Source: a bacterium (GTDB lineage Bacteria; Patescibacteriota; Minisyncoccia; Minisyncoccales; UBA10102). Taken from it: a stretch of DNA of 35,211 nucleotides. The DNA lies in contig JAUYMI010000001.1 in the NCBI GenBank assembly GCA_030698665.1, forward strand, positions 1-35,211, given 5' to 3'. Below, one piece after another: positions 1 through 10,500 of this stretch (positions are counted from its first letter, which is position 1; every line of letters begins with the position of its first letter). A program made the position numbers and the translations under genes. The notes under the pieces were generated by a model. It saw nothing but the letters and a program-made list of their open reading frames with translations. It did not search any database and was not told the origin of the DNA.

Positions 1-20
1 ATTGCCGCACAATAGGGGGT

Positions 21-536
21 ATGAAGACATTCCTCATCGCCGCCCTGACTGCCGACGGGTTCATTGCCCGCAGTTCAGATCACCTAGCTGACTGGACGAG
101 CAAGGAGGACAAGGTATTCTTCACAAAGCGGACAAAGCAGGCAGGAGTGGTGGTAATGGGCCTCAATACCTACAAGACCATTGGGAGGCCCCTTGGAGGG
201 CGTCTCAACGTCGTGTACGCTCCGGCCACAGAGCGTCTCATTGGGGTTGAGCTTACCCAGAGAGAACCAGCTGACCTCTTGAGGCATTTGGAGTCCCGGG
301 GATACAAAGAGGTTGCCATTATCGGTGGGAGCACCATCTACACCCTGTTTATGAAGGCAGGACTCATTGACACCGTGTACCTGACCGTGGAGCCCCTGTT
401 CTTTGGGGAGGGCCTCACCCTGTTCGCTGACTCTCTTGATGCCAGGTTGAAGCTCAGGAAGGTGAAAAAGATGCGTGAGGATGCTATCCTTTTGGAATAC
501 CAGGTAAAGAAAGAAACCAATGACACTCGGGATTGA
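21..536 (+). CDS. Dihydrofolate reductase family protein (RibD C-terminal/DHFR-like)
   Basis: MKTFLIAALTADGFIAR N-terminus, VVMGLNTYKTIGRPL, and IIGGSTIYTLFMKAGLIDTVYLTVEP match the DHFR/RibD-C fold. Confidence 0.85.
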   Translation: MKTFLIAALTADGFIARSSDHLADWTSKEDKVFFTKRTKQAGVVVMGLNTYKTIGRPLGGRLNVVYAPATERLIGVELTQREPADLLRHLESRGYKEVAIIGGSTIYTLFMKAGLIDTVYLTVEPLFFGEGLTLFADSLDARLKLRKVKKMREDAILLEYQVKKETNDTRD

Positions 537-1053
537 AGAACTGCACAGACTCGTGAAAGAGCATAAGCTCGTTGAAGGACTGGCAGAGCGAGAGCTCACG
601 GAGCCCGAAGGAGCCGGTTTTGACCTGAGGGCGGGGGAGCTGTATGAGATTTCAGGCGCCGGATTCTTGGGAGTGAGCGAGCGGGAAACACCCGAGGTGA
701 AGCTTGTCGCCTCTTTTGAGAAGGGGGACAAGGTCAAGCTCCAGCCCCGCACGTATTACCTGGTCAAGACGGCAGAGTCGGTCAATATGCCAGACGACCT
801 TCTGGCCCTCATGACCCCGCGCTCCACGCTGTTTCGCTCGGGCCTATTCTGTTTTGGCGGCCAGGTGCCCCCAGGATACCACGGAGGTCTCAGCATGGGC
901 CTGTACAACTTCAGAGATACGGCCTTTGAGCTTGAGATGGGAGCGAGGATAGTTCACATCATGTTTTTTGAGGTACGGGGGAAGGGGAACGCATACCGCG
1001 GTCAGTGGCAGGGGGGCCGGGTGACAACAGAGAAAAGGGAGAAACAGGTATGA
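520..1053 (+). CDS. dCTP deaminase / dUTPase superfamily protein
   Basis: GAGFDLR, LMTPRSTLFRSGL, VPPGYHGGLSMGLYN motifs of the dUTPase/dCTP deaminase superfamily. Confidence 0.75.
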   Translation: MTLGIEELHRLVKEHKLVEGLAERELTEPEGAGFDLRAGELYEISGAGFLGVSERETPEVKLVASFEKGDKVKLQPRTYYLVKTAESVNMPDDLLALMTPRSTLFRSGLFCFGGQVPPGYHGGLSMGLYNFRDTAFELEMGARIVHIMFFEVRGKGNAYRGQWQGGRVTTEKREKQV

Positions 1054-1667
1054 AGACAAGTTCCTATCCCGGCAGGTTTATCGCGTTTGACGGACTGGAC
1101 GGGTCAGGTCAGTCCACGCAGGTGGCTCTCCTGCGCGATTTTCTTTCAGGCAAGGGCATAGAGGTAATCACAACCAAGGAGCCAACATCGGATTCTTCGG
1201 TCGCAGGACGCATCAGGATTGTGCTTGATGGAGAAGAGGCGCTTGATTCCCTTGAGCTTCAGCGTCTCTTTGCCAAAGACAGAGAAGAGCATCTCATCTC
1301 AATTGTCATTCCGGCCTTGGAGAAGGGAATTTGGGTAATCACGGACCGCTATGCCCTCACCTCCTTTGCATTCTCTGAGGCAGGAGGGCTTAACCTCAAA
1401 GAGGTTGTGGGATGGCATGAGGATGTGTTGTCGCCCGACATCACATTTTTCCTCAGAGTTTCTCCTGTGGTTGCTGTTCGCCGCTTGGAAGCAAGAGGGA
1501 GGAAGAGAACGCTCTTTGAGGTTCAAGGGCGCATGGAGAAGAATGCTGAAGGGTTCTTGCGAGTCGCAGAGGAGTTTGCGAACATCGTTGCCATCGACGG
1601 AGAGCAGAGTATTGAGAAGGTCGCAGAGGATATCCGCGTTTCCGTGGCAGAGCGCTTTTCCATATGA
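1050..1667 (+). CDS. tmk: Thymidylate kinase
   Basis: FIAFDGLDGSGQSTQ P-loop-like motif, DRYALTSFAF, LRVSPVVAVRRLEARGRKRTLFE; ATG at 1050 overlaps the previous stop (ATGA). Confidence 0.85.
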   Translation: MKTSSYPGRFIAFDGLDGSGQSTQVALLRDFLSGKGIEVITTKEPTSDSSVAGRIRIVLDGEEALDSLELQRLFAKDREEHLISIVIPALEKGIWVITDRYALTSFAFSEAGGLNLKEVVGWHEDVLSPDITFFLRVSPVVAVRRLEARGRKRTLFEVQGRMEKNAEGFLRVAEEFANIVAIDGEQSIEKVAEDIRVSVAERFSI

Positions 1668-3106
1668 AGTACGAACCCGTCATCGGTCTTGAGATTCATG
1701 CCGAGCTCGCAACGAAGAGCAAGATGTTTTGCACGTGCAGGAATGATCCTGAGGAAACAAAGGCAAATGTAAATGTTTGCCCTATCTGTCTTGGGCATCC
1801 AGGAACCCTGCCCGTGCCCAATAAGGCCGCAATCAACGAGGTGATCAAGGTTGGTTTGGCGTTGGGGTGCCAGATTGCCTTGAGGTCAAAGTTTGACCGC
1901 AAGAACTACTTTTATCCGGATCTTCCAAAGGGGTATCAGATTAGCCAGTACGATCTCCCTCTGTGCGAGGCAGGGAAGCTCACGGTAGACGGAAGAGATA
2001 TCAGGGTGACAAGGGTGCACTTAGAGGAGGATACGGCCCGCCTCCAGCACGACAGCAAGGGTTCGTTGGTAGACTTCAATCGGGCCGGGGTTCCGCTCCT
2101 GGAGCTTGTTACGGAGCCCGATATCACTTCTGCCGCACAAGCCAAGCGTTTTGCCGAAGAACTCCAACTCATTCTCCGCTATGTTGGTGCTTCTTCAGCC
2201 GACATGGAAAAGGGACTCATGCGCATTGAAGCAAATGTTTCAGTGCGGGAAGAAGGAGCAAAGAAGCTGGGAACCAAGGTGGAGGTGAAGAACCTCAACT
2301 CGTTCAAGACGGTTGAACGTGCCTCAGAGTATGAGGTTAGACGGCAGAGTGAGGCCTTGGCGCATGGAGGGAAGATCGCGCAGGAAACTCGAGGGTGGGA
2401 CGAGGCGGGTCAGAAAACGGTTTCCCAGAGGAGTAAGGAAGAGGCTCAGGAGTATAGGTACTTTCCCGAGCCGGACATTCCCATTTTGATATTTGAGTCC
2501 CAGGATATTGAAAACCTGAAAGCCCAGCTCCCTGAGCTTCCCCAGGATCGGAGGGCTCGCTTGAGAAGGGAATACGAGCTTGGAGGTGAAGCTGCGGATC
2601 TGTTGGTCAGAGACAAGGCGTTGGGGGAGTACTTTGAGCATGCCGTTTCAGAACTGGGAGAGGACCTGAGTCCCGAGGCGCTCAATCTGCGCATTCAGCT
2701 CACTTCAAATTATCTCACCTCAGACCTCTTGGGCCTTATTCAGTCATCTTCCTTTAGCATAGAGGATGTAAAGATCACGCCAGAGAACTTTGCCGAGCTC
2801 ATCTCAATGATTGCCGAAAAGAAAATCTCAACCCCGGCCGCCAAGACGGTTCTCAAAGAGATGTTTGGTACGGGAGCTGATCCATCTCACATTGTTGAGG
2901 AGCGCGGATTGGCTCAGATGTCAGATGAACAGGGGATTCGCGTCATTCTCCAGCAGGTTATCAGAGACAATGAGAAGGCAGTGTCTGAGGTGCGTGCCGG
3001 GAAAGAAAAGGCCGTGAAGTTCCTGGTGGGTCAGGCGATGGCTCAAAGCAAAGGCGCTCTTGACCCTGAGAGGGCGGAAGAGCTTCTGCGCCAGCTTCTT
3101 TCTTGA
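1664..3106 (+). CDS. gatB: Asp/Glu-tRNA amidotransferase subunit B
   Basis: YEPVIGLEIHAELATKSKMFC..., CPICLGHPGTLPV, KNYFYPDLPKGYQISQYD, YRYFPEPDIP are GatB signatures. Confidence 0.97.
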   Translation: MKYEPVIGLEIHAELATKSKMFCTCRNDPEETKANVNVCPICLGHPGTLPVPNKAAINEVIKVGLALGCQIALRSKFDRKNYFYPDLPKGYQISQYDLPLCEAGKLTVDGRDIRVTRVHLEEDTARLQHDSKGSLVDFNRAGVPLLELVTEPDITSAAQAKRFAEELQLILRYVGASSADMEKGLMRIEANVSVREEGAKKLGTKVEVKNLNSFKTVERASEYEVRRQSEALAHGGKIAQETRGWDEAGQKTVSQRSKEEAQEYRYFPEPDIPILIFESQDIENLKAQLPELPQDRRARLRREYELGGEAADLLVRDKALGEYFEHAVSELGEDLSPEALNLRIQLTSNYLTSDLLGLIQSSSFSIEDVKITPENFAELISMIAEKKISTPAAKTVLKEMFGTGADPSHIVEERGLAQMSDEQGIRVILQQVIRDNEKAVSEVRAGKEKAVKFLVGQAMAQSKGALDPERAEELLRQLLS

Positions 3107-3131
3107 CAACTGCTGTATTGTATGGCATAAG
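3103..3131 (+). promoter_or_regulatory. Putative promoter TTGACA-N17-CATAAG
   Basis: Consensus -35 overlapping the gatB TGA stop; 17-nt spacer; 4/6 match to -10. Confidence 0.5.
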
Positions 3132-3155
3132 GTACTTAGAAAGGAGGGCATCAGC

Positions 3156-3338
3156 GTGGAAACTCCCATTGTTGAGGAATGGACCTCAAGAGACGGCTTC
3201 CTTGCGTACCGCATCAGGCACCCGAGCGGAAAACGCGAGTTGATGGTCACCACACACGACCTGTCACTTCCGCCAGACCGCCTGACGAGCATCAAGAACC
3301 GCATTGAGCGGGAAGTCATGGGCATCGCCATCAGCTGA
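3156..3338 (+). CDS. Small hypothetical protein (60 aa)
   Basis: GTG start 9 nt after AAGGAGG Shine-Dalgarno (3141-3147); own promoter upstream. Confidence 0.6.
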   Translation: METPIVEEWTSRDGFLAYRIRHPSGKRELMVTTHDLSLPPDRLTSIKNRIEREVMGIAIS

Positions 3339-3340
3339 TT

Positions 3341-4288
3341 TCAACCGAAGGGCTTCTCGCAAGAGGAGCTCTTCTGCTTGAGAAAGTCGGCTACGAGGCG
3401 CTCGGCCTCTTTTTTTGTTCGTACCCATCTGATCCTTTTGTCTTTTGCGAACCACTTGAGCTGAAGTTTTGCCAGGCGCAGGCTGTCGCGCACAATCTTT
3501 TCTTGCATCTCCTCTTTTGATATTTTTCCTTGGAGGTATTGAGCGACGTGCCGATACTCAAGGCCGAAGGACTCCAGGCGCTTGAACGAGAGTCCGAAGT
3601 CATGGAGTTTTCGTACTTCAGACACCATGCCCTGCTTGAGACGTTTTGCAAGACGCTTTGTGATATTCTCTTTCAGTTTCTGCTCTTGTATTGCGATTCC
3701 AAGGAGGAGAACGTCTTCTCTCATGCGAGGCGTTCGCATTTCAGGGACGACTTTTCCGGTGCGCAGAACAATCTCAATGGCGCGAATAAGGCGCCGTTTG
3801 TTGTTGGCATCAATATGGCGTGCGCGCCTGGGGTCAAGCTTTTTGAGTTGAGAGAAGAGAGCCGCAGGAGTCTTTTTTTCCAGCTGGCCCCGGAGTTTCG
3901 TGTCAGGCCGTACTTCCGGAAATGATGTGTTCTTGAGGATGCTGTCTATGTATAGGCGGGAGCCTCCAACCAAAAAAGGAAGATGGTTTCTTTTCAGGAT
4001 GCCAGAGATAGTCCTCGTCGCCTGTTTCTGGAACTGAGCAACGGTGAACCTTCTGCGCGGCGAGGCTAGAGAGAGGAGGTGATGGGGGACACCCCGCATC
4101 TCCTCTGTCGTTATCTTGCCCGAGCCAAGATCAAGTCCGACATACACCTGGCGGGAGTCAGCTGAGACCACCTCTCCTGAAAACTTCTTGGCGAGCCGTA
4201 CTCCCAGAGCTGACTTGCCTGATGCCGTCGGCCCGACGAGGACGACTAGTGGATCTCCTCCTTTTTTTCTTTGAGAAACGCTCTCCAC
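3341..4288 (-). CDS. miaA: tRNA dimethylallyltransferase
   Basis: VVLVGPTASGKSALGVRLA, VSADSRQVYVGLDLGSGK, LVGGSRLYIDSIL, NNKRRLIRAIEI. Confidence 0.95.
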   Translation of the reverse strand: MESVSQRKKGGDPLVVLVGPTASGKSALGVRLAKKFSGEVVSADSRQVYVGLDLGSGKITTEEMRGVPHHLLSLASPRRRFTVAQFQKQATRTISGILKRNHLPFLVGGSRLYIDSILKNTSFPEVRPDTKLRGQLEKKTPAALFSQLKKLDPRRARHIDANNKRRLIRAIEIVLRTGKVVPEMRTPRMREDVLLLGIAIQEQKLKENITKRLAKRLKQGMVSEVRKLHDFGLSFKRLESFGLEYRHVAQYLQGKISKEEMQEKIVRDSLRLAKLQLKWFAKDKRIRWVRTKKEAERLVADFLKQKSSSCEKPFG

Positions 4289-5835
4289 TGCTCAATGAAC
4301 TCAATGAATATCTGGAGCGGGATTTCCAAAAAAACGTTAAAGAACATGCTCACGGCGTTGTATCTCATGAGACTGCGGGAGAGCCACTTGCCAGCTCTCA
4401 CGATCGGAAGAAAGAAGAGGTCAAAAAGTCCGAAGAAAAAACCCTCCTTTAGCTCCGTCACTTGGAGTTCCTTTGCGCGCTGCCGAATAACTGTTCCCGC
4501 AAAAGCGACAAGGGAGACAAAGAAGAGAAAGATGAGCATGGAGGGAACCGTGAATCCCAGTCTGTTGAGTATCCAAATGAGTGCCCCAAAGGATACGAGG
4601 AAGCTTGAGAGATATGCTAAGGAAACCATGGCTCGCACGAATCCCCCTCTGCGCTTTGGAAGGCGAATCTCATGGGGAGGTCCGGGCTCTTTTTCATAGA
4701 AGAGGGCCATGGTTTCCAGGAGGAGGCGCTGGAAGTTTTCCTCAGAGGAGGGCCGCGTGCCCATCACGAGAAAGAACATGAGCAAGGGGGGGATACTCAC
4801 GCTCAAAGCGAGCGGCAGGAGGCTCGGGTGTTGTACAAGGTAGCGGTCAAGAGGAACCTCAATGGCAACGGCAAGGACCACTTTGCTGACGAATATGGAA
4901 AGCGTGCTGTATATCCCGGCTCTCCTCAGTTTCTTTTTCAGCTTTTGCAGTCTCGCTTCATAGGCTTCCCGCACAAGGCCTTCCGTGGCCGCAGGATCCA
5001 GGGTTAGATCCAGAACCTCTTCTCTGTGCTGCTCTACAATGTCTCCGAGCAGGAGGTAGGGCGTGTCGTGCTTTTCAACATAGCGGTAGACGTATTCTGC
5101 CAATGGGTGATGGAAGAGATCCTCTATTTGTTTTCTGATGTTCCAGATGCGCTCTGATACTGCCAGAAGGGTTTGATGGGAAGGGTGATCCCAATCAGGG
5201 ATGAATTTGAAGAGCAGGTGCTGGTTCAAGGTTGTGTCATCAATCTGAAAGAGCGCCCGTTCCACCGCGATGAGGATGAGGAAGTTGAATTCACTCTCTG
5301 GAAGATCGGCTGTAATACGGCTTTGCATTCTGAGTGCCGCAAACTCTCGGAGCGCGAGTTCTTTGAGGGGAGGAGAGAGAGTCTCTTCAATTTCGGAAGC
5401 CGCAATGCCGAGCAGCCAGGACTCCAGGGAGCGCGGGTCTTTTATCTTTGTTTCTCCGCCCGCCTCTTTTTTCGCGTGCTCTATGAGAAAAAGATACTTT
5501 GTGATGATTTCCTGGACCGCGGGGATGGCGGAGGTCGGGATGCGCCCATTCGGGAAGTGCCCGCCGCGTACGAGCTCGGAGAGAAGGGGTTCTGCCACTT
5601 CTTCTGGTTTTCTGGTCATGAGGAGCCTTCGCTTGAGCATGCGCTCAATAGCGGTCTTGCGCAGGAGGTGTTCCTCTCGCCAGTCCACCACGCCGCGAAT
5701 CTTTTCATAGAAGGCGGCCACTTTTGAGGCGACCTCGTCCACCTCAATGGTGTTTTCCACGGTCTTGGCTTCCTTGCTCACCACCCAGTTCCGGTACTTG
5801 GTTATGAGCTGTTGGGTGCTAGGGGATAGCTCCAT
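4246..5835 (-). CDS. Hypothetical protein with several C-terminal-half transmembrane segments
   Basis: 529-aa ORF in the thrS-miaA interval; hydrophobic segments LLPLALSVSIPPLLMFFLVMG, AMVSLAYLSSFLVSFGALIWIL, SMLIFLFFVSLVAFAGTVI; no family recognised. Confidence 0.85.
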   Translation of the reverse strand: MELSPSTQQLITKYRNWVVSKEAKTVENTIEVDEVASKVAAFYEKIRGVVDWREEHLLRKTAIERMLKRRLLMTRKPEEVAEPLLSELVRGGHFPNGRIPTSAIPAVQEIITKYLFLIEHAKKEAGGETKIKDPRSLESWLLGIAASEIEETLSPPLKELALREFAALRMQSRITADLPESEFNFLILIAVERALFQIDDTTLNQHLLFKFIPDWDHPSHQTLLAVSERIWNIRKQIEDLFHHPLAEYVYRYVEKHDTPYLLLGDIVEQHREEVLDLTLDPAATEGLVREAYEARLQKLKKKLRRAGIYSTLSIFVSKVVLAVAIEVPLDRYLVQHPSLLPLALSVSIPPLLMFFLVMGTRPSSEENFQRLLLETMALFYEKEPGPPHEIRLPKRRGGFVRAMVSLAYLSSFLVSFGALIWILNRLGFTVPSMLIFLFFVSLVAFAGTVIRQRAKELQVTELKEGFFFGLFDLFFLPIVRAGKWLSRSLMRYNAVSMFFNVFLEIPLQIFIEFIEQWRAFLKEKKEEIH

Positions 5836-5836
5836 G

Positions 5837-7567
5837 TTACTTTAGTAGATCCAGTTCTTTTGAGAGGCGGGCGGCAAAGACCTCAAGTTTCATGGTTCCA
5901 AGGTCTCCCTTTCCTCGCTTTCTCACGCTCACGGTTTTGGCCTTTTTTTCTTCTGAACCGAGGATGAGAAGGTATGGAATCTTCTGCACCTCTCCCTCCC
6001 GTATCTTTTTGCCAAGGGTTTCGTCATTTTCTCGTACTGAAACGCGGATACCGGGAACCAGGGCGGAGAGTTCTTGTGCGGTCTTCGCGGCCAGCGAGTT
6101 GAACTTCGCTGAGACGGACAGGATCCAGACCTGCTCTGGGGAGAGCCACAGAGGGAAGGCGCCCGCGAAATGCTCAATGAGCACTCCGAGGAACCGTTCA
6201 ATGGAGCCAAGAAAGGCCGAGTGAATCATGACGGGGCGCAGTTCCTCTCCCTTAGCTCCCGTGTAGGTGAGGGAAAAGCGCTCGGGAAGATTCAGGTCCA
6301 GCTGAATGGTTGATATCTGTACCTCACGGCCCAGGGAGTCCTTGGCGAGGAAATCCATCTTGGGGCCGTAGAAGGCGGCCTCTCCCTCCGCTCGAACGTA
6401 CGGAATCTTGTTGCGCTTGAGAATCCGCTCCATCTCCGTCTGAGCCTTCTTCCAGGTTGCCTTGTCTCCCAGGTAGGAGGAGGGGTTCTTCTCGTCCCGC
6501 AGGGAGAGCCGGATGCGGTACTCCGTGAGCTGGAATGCTTTCACAAACTTCTGAATCTGCTTGAGGATGCGCTCAAAGAGCTCCTCTGTTTGCTCTGGCG
6601 CGAGAAAGGCATGGGAGTCGTCCTGGGTGATAGAGCGGACTCTTGTGAGCCCGGCGAGTTCTCCGGCCCGCTCGTCCCGGTAGACGGTCGTGGTTTCATA
6701 TATGTTGAACGGAAGTTCTCGGTAGCTGCGAGGACGAGAGGCATATATCTGGATGTGGTGCGGGCAGTTCATGGGTTTTAAGACAAACTCAGAGTCCTTG
6801 CCCTTCACGGTGAAAATGTCTTCCCCGAACTTTTCTAAATGTCCGGAGACCCGGTACAGGTCCTTTTTTGCGATATGGGGAATGTGAACCTCGTGAAACC
6901 CGATATCTTCTTTCAGGCGCTCAGAGAACTTCTGAAGTTCGCGAAAGATGCGTGTCCCCTTGGGGGTAAACAAAGGGAGGCCTGGCCCGACAAGGTCCGA
7001 GAAGGCAAAGAGCCCAAGTTCGCGGCCCAGTCGGCGGTGGTCGCGAAGTTCTGCCTCCTTCATCTGAGCAAGGTAGGCGCTGTGTTCTTCTTTTGAGGCA
7101 AAGGCGACTCCATAGACGCGGGTAAGCTGGGGGCGTTTTTCATCTCCCTTCCAGTATGCCCCGGCCACCCTGGTGAGGGAGAACGCCTTGAGGGGAAGCT
7201 CATTCGTGTTCTTCACGTGTCCTCCCCGGCAGAGGTCGGAGAAGGCCTTGCCCGTGTGGACGATGCCAACCTTGCCTGCGGGAAGATCGGAAATGAGTTC
7301 CAGCTTGAAGGGCTGATCTTTGAAGAATCGTTTTGCCTTGGCTTTGTCCCAGAGTTCTTTTTTAAAGGCGAGGTGCTGGGATGCCAAAGAGCGCACCTCC
7401 TGTTCAATGGTCTTTATATCCTTTTCTGATATCTCAACCCCCTCAAAGTCGTAGTAGAATCCGTTTTCAATAACAGGACCCATACCAAGCTTGGCTTCCG
7501 GGCGAAGCTTCAATACTGCTGCTGCCAGCAGATGAGCAAAGGAGTGCCTGATGTATTCAATATTCAT
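5837..7567 (-). CDS. thrS: Threonyl-tRNA synthetase lacking N-terminal TGS domain
   Basis: HSFAHLLAAAV and DLCRGGHV editing-domain motifs; FVLKPMNCPHHIQIY, PYRDERAGE-like, class II motifs. Confidence 0.96.
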   Translation of the reverse strand: MNIEYIRHSFAHLLAAAVLKLRPEAKLGMGPVIENGFYYDFEGVEISEKDIKTIEQEVRSLASQHLAFKKELWDKAKAKRFFKDQPFKLELISDLPAGKVGIVHTGKAFSDLCRGGHVKNTNELPLKAFSLTRVAGAYWKGDEKRPQLTRVYGVAFASKEEHSAYLAQMKEAELRDHRRLGRELGLFAFSDLVGPGLPLFTPKGTRIFRELQKFSERLKEDIGFHEVHIPHIAKKDLYRVSGHLEKFGEDIFTVKGKDSEFVLKPMNCPHHIQIYASRPRSYRELPFNIYETTTVYRDERAGELAGLTRVRSITQDDSHAFLAPEQTEELFERILKQIQKFVKAFQLTEYRIRLSLRDEKNPSSYLGDKATWKKAQTEMERILKRNKIPYVRAEGEAAFYGPKMDFLAKDSLGREVQISTIQLDLNLPERFSLTYTGAKGEELRPVMIHSAFLGSIERFLGVLIEHFAGAFPLWLSPEQVWILSVSAKFNSLAAKTAQELSALVPGIRVSVRENDETLGKKIREGEVQKIPYLLILGSEEKKAKTVSVRKRGKGDLGTMKLEVFAARLSKELDLLK

Positions 7568-10500
7568 GGGGTTGTTTCAACGAGGGGTTCAATTGCCTCA
7601 GCTATGAATTTGCGCTCCCCGTTCCTCCTGTCTAGGTGTCCCGTCACAAAGACAATGGCGTTTTCCTGGAAGGCTGAGGAGTATCGCTCAATGACCGAGG
7701 GGAAGACCACGACTTCTATTTTGTCCGTGAGATCTTCAAGGTTCAAAAACAGCATGGGTTTGCCGGTCTTGGTCATGATCTTCTTCATGGAGGAGATGAT
7801 GCCGGCAATCCTTGTGCGCTGTGCCTCTGGGGTGAAGTTGCGAAAGGGGGTTGCAGGATCCAGCTTGCTGATGGCAAGAGCCCTCTTTGTAATGATGTTC
7901 TCCACGCGTTTTAAGGGGTGAGAAGAGACGTAGAGTCCGAGGAGCTCTTTTTCCCAAGCGAGGCATTCCTGCTCTGAGGCCGGTTCAGCCACCTCTAGTT
8001 GCAGGGTGTCGGGCCTTTGAAGCTGGGTTCCCTCAAAGAGGCCCTTCTGGCCAGCCTCCTTTAGTGTATGATGTTCTCGGGAAATTTCCAACAGGCGGTC
8101 AATATTGTTCAACAGTTGCCTGCGCTCCCCAAGGCCGTCAAAGACCCCTGCTTTAATAAGGCACTCCGTGGCTTTGCGGTTGAGGTCGCGGGAGGAGACG
8201 CGCTCCACGAAGTTCTGCATGGAGGTGAAGGAGCCCTTCGCCTTGCGCTCTTCAATGATGGCGTCCACAGCTCCCTCACCCATGTTCTTAATGGCCAGGA
8301 GGCCAAAGCGAATCTCTTTTCTGTTGGGAACCACGGAGAAGTGGCTGAAGCTTTCGTTGATGTCCGGCCTCAGAACCTCAATGCCCATCTTGCGGGTCTC
8401 TGAGATGAGGAAGGCGACGCGCTCAATATCATTTCTCTCCCCGGTCATTAAAGCCGACATGAACTCAACGGGATAGTTTGCCTTGAGCCAGGCCGTTTCA
8501 TAGGCGATGGTGGCGTAGGCGGCCGAGTGGGAGCGGTTGAATCCGTACCTGGCGAAGGGCAACATCCACTCCCATATCTGAGCGGCGCTCCTTTGGTCAA
8601 TGCCGTTTTTGATCATGCCCTGCACCATCTTCTCTTTCTGCTCAAGCAGGAGGGACTCAATCTTTTTCCCGACTGCCTTGCGCAGTACGTCAGCCTCAGA
8701 GAGAGAGAAGCCGGCGAGGTCCTGGGCAATGCGCATGAGCTGTTCTTGGTAGATACAGATGCCCTGGGTGTTCTGGAGGATATCCTTGAGCTTCGGGTGC
8801 AGGTACTCAATTTCCTTTCTTCCGTGCTTTCTGGCGATGTACTCTGGGATGAGCTCCATGGGGCCCGGACGATACAAGGCGACCATGGCGATGATGTCCT
8901 CAAACTCGGTGGGCTTGAGCTGTTTGAGGTACCGTCGCATACCATCACTTTCAAGCTGAAAGACCCCTGTGGTATCTCCCTTCTGCAAGAGCTTGTAGAC
9001 CTTCTTGTCGTCTTGGGGAATGTTCTCAATATCCACGCTCACTCCGTGAACGGCATAGATGCGCTGGAGGGTTTCTTCAATGGTGCTGAGGTTCTTGAGA
9101 CCCAAAAAGTCCATCTTCAGGTGTCCCAGGTCTTCTACTCCGTGCATCTCATACTGCGTCACGATCGTGTGTTCATTCTGCGTCGGGTGCTGGAGAGGAA
9201 CGGATTCATCCAGGGGCTCAGCTGAAATCACTACTCCGCAGGCATGCGTGGAGGCGTGGCGCGCCACCCCCTCCAGTTTTTTAGCAAGATCAATGAGGCG
9301 CTCTGCCCGCTCATCGCTTCTATAGAGCTCTGAGAATTCCTCTGTTTTGTCCAGGGCGTCGCTCAGGGTATAGCCGAAGGGAATCATCTTGGCCACTCTG
9401 TCGCAGTACCCATACTCATAGGAAAGAGCCCTCCCGACGTCCCGGATGGCAGCCCTGGCCGCCATGGTCCCAAAGGTGATGATCTGGGCAACCCGGTCTC
9501 GCCCATACTTTTCAGCGACGTACTCTATGACCTCGTCCCGCCTATGGTCCGCAAAGTCCAGGTCAATGTCGGGCATGGAGATGCGGTCCGGGGTAAGGAA
9601 ACGCTCAAAGAGGAGATTGTACTTAATCGGGTCAATGTTCGTGATTCCGAGAACGTATGCCACGAGAGATCCTCCAACCGACCCGCGTCCGGGACCAACG
9701 ATGATGTGTTTTTCCTTGGCCCAGTTCACGAAGTCCTGGACGATGAGGAAGTATGGAGCAAAGCCGGTCTGCTTGATGACGAGGAGCTCGTGCTCAAGGC
9801 GCTCTGCGGCTTCTTTGGAGTTTGCGTACTGGGGCTTTTTCACCATCCGTTCTGAGCACAGCTCTCTGAGGTACTCGTCTGCCGTTTTGCCTTCAGGCAG
9901 GGGATAGGGAGGAAGCTTGTTGGTTCCGAGCTCAAACTCAAAGTCGCATGAGTCGGCAATCACGGACGTGTTCTCAACGGCTTGAGGAATGTCGGAGAAT
10001 AGCTCTGCCATGTCCTCTGAGCTTTTCAAAGAGAAGTCGTCTGACTTTAACGTGAGGCGCTCTGGGTCCTCTGACTTTGCTCCCGCATTGATGGCCATTA
10101 AGATGTCCTGGGCCTCAGCATCCTCGGGTCTGAGGTAGTGGGAGTCGGCCGTGGCAACAATGGGAAGACCCGTCTTTTCAGCTATTGTGAGAAGCCCTGC
10201 GTTTACCTTTTCCTGATCTGGGATATTCGGGTGACGCTGGAGTTCAAGGTAGAAGTTGCCTTTCTGAAACATGGCAGCGTACCTAAGTGCTGTTTGTTCA
10301 GCCTCTTTGGGGTTGCCCGCCAGAATGTGTTTTGAGATTCTTCCGCTCAGGCAGGCAGAAAGAGCGATGAGTCCTTCAGCGTGCGCGGAGAGAAACTCCT
10401 CGTCCACTCTTGGTTTATAATAGAAGCCTTGCAAGTGGGCTGCCGTCAGGATTTTTACGAGGTTGCGGTATCCCTTCTCGTTCTTCACTAAAAGGATGAG

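Noticed and set aside
84-752. 222-aa minus-strand ORF
   Set aside because: Antisense shadow of the DHFR-family and dCTP deaminase-family genes, which have clear motifs; no recognisable protein.
8527-9225. 232-aa plus-strand ORF
   Set aside because: Antisense to dnaE, whose motifs are unambiguous.
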